DNA of 9,104 nucleotides, taken from Flavobacteriaceae bacterium. Its GTDB lineage: Bacteria; Bacteroidota; Bacteroidia; Flavobacteriales; Flavobacteriaceae. A program made the position numbers and the translations under genes. Below, piece after piece: positions 6,761 through 9,104 of this stretch. How positions within the stretch are numbered: the first letter of the stretch is position 1; each line of letters starts with the position of its first letter. The notes beneath the pieces were generated by a model. It had not been told where the DNA came from, did not search any database, and worked only from the letters and a program-made list of their open reading frames with translations. The stretch is from contig JAUWLK010000099.1 of assembly GCA_030613745.1 (NCBI GenBank), positions 1-9,104 of the forward strand, written 5' to 3'.

Positions 6761-7092
6761 ATAAATTGAATGGAAAACGGATAATTTGGTCTTTCACCAT
6801 TATTGGCTTTTATGGCATTTATAATCGGAAAAACCAAACACAAAATTCCAATAGCAATTAAGCCCAAAATACCTAAGCCCAATAATAAAATTAGAGGAAT
6901 ACAAATAATAGCATAAATAAACATGCTCAATTGAAAATTTATTATTGATTTTCCATGTTCATCCATATCATATATCTCATCTTTTTTCATTATCCATATT
7001 ATTAAAGGAACTATAAAACCTCCAAATCCGGTAACTAAATCTAATAATTGACTAAGATGTGTTAGCATTAAAGTTTGTCTATCTTCTTTCAT
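6754..7092 (-). CDS. DUF4870 domain-containing small membrane protein
   Basis: A 112-aa integral membrane protein of unknown function matching the DUF4870/Tic20-like layout. There is a short charged N-terminus with the typical MLTHLSQL (9-16), then a hydrophobic helix with GFGGFIVPLIIWIMKK (22-37). A polar segment DMDEHGKSIINFQ (42-54) follows, the family's recognisable signature in which the glutamate and glycine of EHGK precede the next helix. A long hydrophobic region (about 55-94) then makes two helices before NAIKANNGERPNYPFSIQFIK. It is full length. The ATG is preceded on its strand by AAAAAAAGATATA and, further upstream, by a good -7 element (7135-7142). It converges on miaE with a 34-bp gap and diverges from mnmE across 185 bp, so it is a monocistronic unit. 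No function can be inferred from context. Confidence 0.88.
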   Translation of the reverse strand: MKEDRQTLMLTHLSQLLDLVTGFGGFIVPLIIWIMKKDEIYDMDEHGKSIINFQLSMFIYAIICIPLILLLGLGILGLIAIGILCLVFPIINAIKANNGERPNYPFSIQFIK

Positions 7093-7134
7093 TATATCTT
7101 TTTTTAATAGGACGCCAATAACTATTGTTTGTTA

Positions 7135-7142
7135 CAAATATA
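7135..7142 (-). promoter_or_regulatory. -7 promoter element (TATATTTG) for the DUF4870 gene
   Basis: On the minus strand 7142-7135 reads TATATTTG, an exact TAnnTTTG match followed by TAACAAAC. Initiation near 7130 would leave a leader of about 38 nt before the start codon at 7092. A TTTG (7159-7156 on the minus strand) lies only 13 bp upstream, shorter than the usual -33/-7 spacing of about 17-23. Confidence 0.45.
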
Positions 7143-7248
7143 TTATCAGCCATGCCAAACTCACGCTACTGCTGTCAACGTTTTATTATACAGATATGAA
7201 TTTAAAAACATACTTCGAGCTCCCATCTTCTAACTTCCTACTTTTATG

Positions 7249-7256
7249 TAACTTTG
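7249..7256 (+). promoter_or_regulatory. -7 promoter element (TAACTTTG) for mnmE
   Basis: TAACTTTG matches the Bacteroidota -7 consensus exactly and lies 21 bp before the mnmE ATG, giving a short leader of about 15 nt if initiation is near 7262. No TTG is present at the normal -33 position. A small inverted repeat TGTAAA/TTTACA (7255-7260 and 7266-7271) overlaps the probable start site. Confidence 0.5.
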
Positions 7257-7277
7257 TAAATAATTTTTACAAAACCA

Positions 7278-8696
7278 ATGCAACATAATAATGATACGAT
7301 TATTGCTTTAGCAACTTCTTCAGGAGTTGGAGCTATTGCCATTATTCGTCTTTCAGGTGAAAAATCCATTGAAATTGTCAATCAATTTTTTCAATCAAAA
7401 TTTAGAGGTAAAAACTTATCTAAAGTAAAATCTCATACAATTCATTTGGGAAATATTATTGACAATAATAGAATATTCGATGAAGTTTTGGTTTCTGTTT
7501 TTAAAAATCCATATTCATATACCGGTGAAAATGTTGTTGAAATTTCATGTCATGGTTCTGTTTATATACAACAAGAAATACTTCAATTATTTTTAAAAAA
7601 TGGTGTTCGTCATGCTGATCCCGGTGAGTTTACCTTGCGCGCTTTTATCAATGGAAAAATGGACTTAAGTCAGGCAGAGGCAGTAGCCGATGTCATTGCT
7701 TCAGATTCTAAAGCATCACATCAAATTGCTATGCAGCAAATGCGAGGTGGATTTTCAATTGAAATTGCTTCTTTAAGAGAACAATTATTAAACTTTGCAT
7801 CACTTATTGAATTAGAGTTGGATTTTGCAGAAGAAGATGTAGAATTTGCCGATAAAAAACAATTCCAAGAACTTGTCAAAAAAATAACTCTTGTTTTAAA
7901 AAGATTAATTGATTCGTTTGCTGTAGGAAACGTTTTAAAAAATGGTATTCCCGTTGCCATAGTAGGTGAACCTAATGTTGGAAAATCTACCCTGTTAAAT
8001 GCAATTCTCAATGAAGAAAAGGCCATTGTATCTCATATAGCTGGTACAACTCGTGATGCCATAGAAGATGAAATTATTCTTAACGGAGTTACATACAGGT
8101 TTATTGATACGGCAGGTATTAGAGAAACCAAAGATGAGATTGAAAGTATTGGTATTCAAAAAACATTTGAAAAAATAAAACAAGCCCAATTGGTTATTTA
8201 CTTGTTTGATATTAATTTATTAGATAATTCTGAAATCAATATTAAAAGATTAGCCAATGAAATTAAAAAAATTCAATCACAATTTCCTAATAAGAGATTA
8301 TTGGTAATTGCTAATAAAATTGATTCGATTGAAAAAGATAAAATTTATAATTTAATTAAAGAATTATCAAACAATCAAATTACAGATATTATTCCTCTTT
8401 CAGCCAAAAATAAAATAGGAATTGATCAATTAATTCAAAATCTTACAGAATTAGCAAATATTGGTGTTTTGAGTAATAATCAAACAATAGTTAGCAATTC
8501 TCGTCATTTTGAGGCATTAAACAATGCGCTTAACGCGATTACTGAAGTTCAAATTGGAATTGACAATAATATTACTTCTGATTTATTTGCTATTGATATA
8601 AGACGAGCACTTTATCACTTAGGAGAAATTACCGGTGAAATTACTACTGAAGATTTATTAGGTAATATTTTTGCCAATTTCTGTATCGGAAAATAA
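7278..8696 (+). CDS. mnmE: tRNA uridine-34 5-carboxymethylaminomethyl modification GTPase MnmE (TrmE)
   Basis: GTPase that, with MnmG, installs (carboxymethyl)aminomethyl groups at wobble U34 of several tRNAs, using a tetrahydrofolate-derived carbon. At 472 aa it is full length. The N-terminal folate-binding domain (1 to about 120) opens with NDTIIALATSSGVGAIAIIRLSG. A helical domain follows, interrupted by the G domain with G1 GEPNVGKST (230-238), G2 in AGTTRD (255-260), G3 DTAG (277-280), G4 NKID (346-349) and G5 SAK (375-377). The helical domain resumes with LGEITGEITTEDLLGNIFANFCIGK. The C-terminal FCIGK, whose cysteine is conserved in the family, is intact. The ATG at 7278 fits the family N-terminus; a TAACTTTG element lies just upstream. 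The gene is followed after 166 bp by an integrase. The last 18 bp (8679-8696) correspond to the mnmE segment used as attB by SGI1-type genomic islands in Gammaproteobacteria. Confidence 0.97.
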   Translation: MQHNNDTIIALATSSGVGAIAIIRLSGEKSIEIVNQFFQSKFRGKNLSKVKSHTIHLGNIIDNNRIFDEVLVSVFKNPYSYTGENVVEISCHGSVYIQQEILQLFLKNGVRHADPGEFTLRAFINGKMDLSQAEAVADVIASDSKASHQIAMQQMRGGFSIEIASLREQLLNFASLIELELDFAEEDVEFADKKQFQELVKKITLVLKRLIDSFAVGNVLKNGIPVAIVGEPNVGKSTLLNAILNEEKAIVSHIAGTTRDAIEDEIILNGVTYRFIDTAGIRETKDEIESIGIQKTFEKIKQAQLVIYLFDINLLDNSEINIKRLANEIKKIQSQFPNKRLLVIANKIDSIEKDKIYNLIKELSNNQITDIIPLSAKNKIGIDQLIQNLTELANIGVLSNNQTIVSNSRHFEALNNALNAITEVQIGIDNNITSDLFAIDIRRALYHLGEITGEITTEDLLGNIFANFCIGK

Positions 8697-8862
8697 CTTC
8701 ACATAACAAATATTTAAAAACCATTAAAACTATAAAATATCTTTTATAACACTGATTTTACAAGGTATGTTTTTTTAGATATTTTTATTTGTTTTTTTGT
8801 TAACCTTTTGTGTTATTTATCATTAATTTGTGTCTCACCGTGCGGGAGCAATCTTTAAATCT
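8697..8862. other. mnmE-integrase spacer with isolated G+C-rich inverted repeat
   Basis: This 166-bp gap is very A+T rich and carries long T-tracts (8770-8800), then an abrupt G+C-rich patch: 13 of 18 bases at 8832-8849 are G or C. Within it CTC-a-CC (8834-8839) pairs with GG-GAG (8844-8848) around the loop GTGC, with A8837 bulged. It sits 14 bp before the integrase start codon. Such a patch could be a recombinase site, an operator or a leader hairpin. A 7-bp A+T stem (8731-8737 with 8742-8748) is also present but has no T-tract after it. No exact TAnnTTTG promoter was found for the integrase. Confidence 0.4.
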
Positions 8863-9104
8863 ATGCAAAATAAACCAAAAATAATATTATCTATTGATTA
8901 TCATAGAAACAATAAGGTAATACTACTAGAGTTTTCATTTAATTCAGAATTAATTGAAATTGATAAAAAAATTGGTTGTTATTGGAGTGTTTCAAAAAAG
9001 AAATGGTACATTAAACATGCAATTAAAAATTTAGATACAGTAAATTATTCGTTTCGAAATTTTACTTTGATATCTAACAGCTCAATAGAAAGTCAAAAAG
9101 ATAA
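8863..9104 (+). CDS. Tyrosine-type site-specific integrase, N-terminal part (cut by window end)
   Basis: Eighty complete codons are present and the frame is open at the window edge. The peptide begins MQNKPKIILSIDYHRNNKVILLEFSFNSELIEIDKKIGCYWSVSKKKWYIK. The run hydrophobic strand, FNSELIE, then CYWSVSKKKWYI (39-50), is the typical N-terminal module of Bacteroidota tyrosine recombinases. There a conserved W-S-x-x-x-x-x-W-Y stretch precedes the SAM-like DNA-binding domain and the catalytic domain. Neither of those is inside the window, so catalytic residues (R, H, R, Y) cannot be checked and the gene could be intact or broken. It is codirectional with mnmE, 166 bp downstream. Context suggests it belongs to an element anchored at the mnmE 3' end, or to a resident recombination locus. 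The call rests on recalled family resemblance, not on a search. Confidence 0.75.
   Translation, partial: MQNKPKIILSIDYHRNNKVILLEFSFNSELIEIDKKIGCYWSVSKKKWYIKHAIKNLDTVNYSFRNFTLISNSSIESQKD

Noticed and set aside
8731..8748. Hairpin TATAAAA/TTTTATA as the mnmE terminator
   Set aside because: It has only A-T pairs and no T-tract directly after it, so it does not meet the pattern of an intrinsic terminator.
8797..8810. Integron attC/attI core (GTTRRRY) at GTTAACC in the mnmE-integrase spacer
   Set aside because: GTTAACC fails the consensus at the third purine, there is no partner core at the right distance, and the recombinase is cut before any integron-specific region.

Overview
The window reads as a chromosome segment from a low-G+C member of the Bacteroidota, most likely Flavobacteriia. 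Four things point there: strongly A+T-rich coding sequence; genes without clear Shine-Dalgarno sequences; several upstream matches to the Bacteroidota -7 promoter element TAnnTTTG; and protein types typical of the class (a DnaX without its zinc-binding cysteines, a Bacteroidota-type integrase N-terminus). The genus cannot be named from this sequence.

Layout, left to right. Positions 1-380 hold no convincing protein gene. They contain a 12-bp direct repeat, a TCA microsatellite and a G+C-elevated, foldable stretch (about 100-264) with a promoter-like element before it and a terminator-like hairpin after it. This is a good candidate for a structured RNA, possibly the flavobacterial 6S variant. 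Next come a long-chain acyl-CoA synthetase (AMP-forming), dnaX (DNA polymerase III gamma/tau), and a CPA2-type cation:proton antiporter with a C-terminal RCK/TrkA-C module and an apparent TTG start, all on the plus strand. A 160-bp MITE-like palindromic element flanked by TAA separates the antiporter from miaE (tRNA 2-methylthio-N6-isopentenyladenosine hydroxylase). A small DUF4870-type membrane protein lies convergently on the minus strand. From a divergent intergenic region, mnmE (tRNA U34 modification GTPase) runs rightward. It is followed by 166 bp of unusual spacer and the first 80 codons of a tyrosine-type site-specific integrase cut by the window edge.

The genes are mostly housekeeping: lipid activation, replication clamp loading, ion homeostasis and two unrelated tRNA modification steps. 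They do not form one obvious operon, although the acyl-CoA synthetase and dnaX are only 31 bp apart.

The most notable points are three. First, dnaX has a ten-A run placed as an in-phase A AAA AAG heptamer, with stops in both alternative frames just after it, which predicts a short gamma product. Second, the mnmE 3' end is next to an integrase, with an isolated G+C-rich inverted repeat between them, so an attachment site or recombination platform is possible. Third, there are the MITE-like element and the candidate 6S-like RNA. None of these could be tested by database search here.
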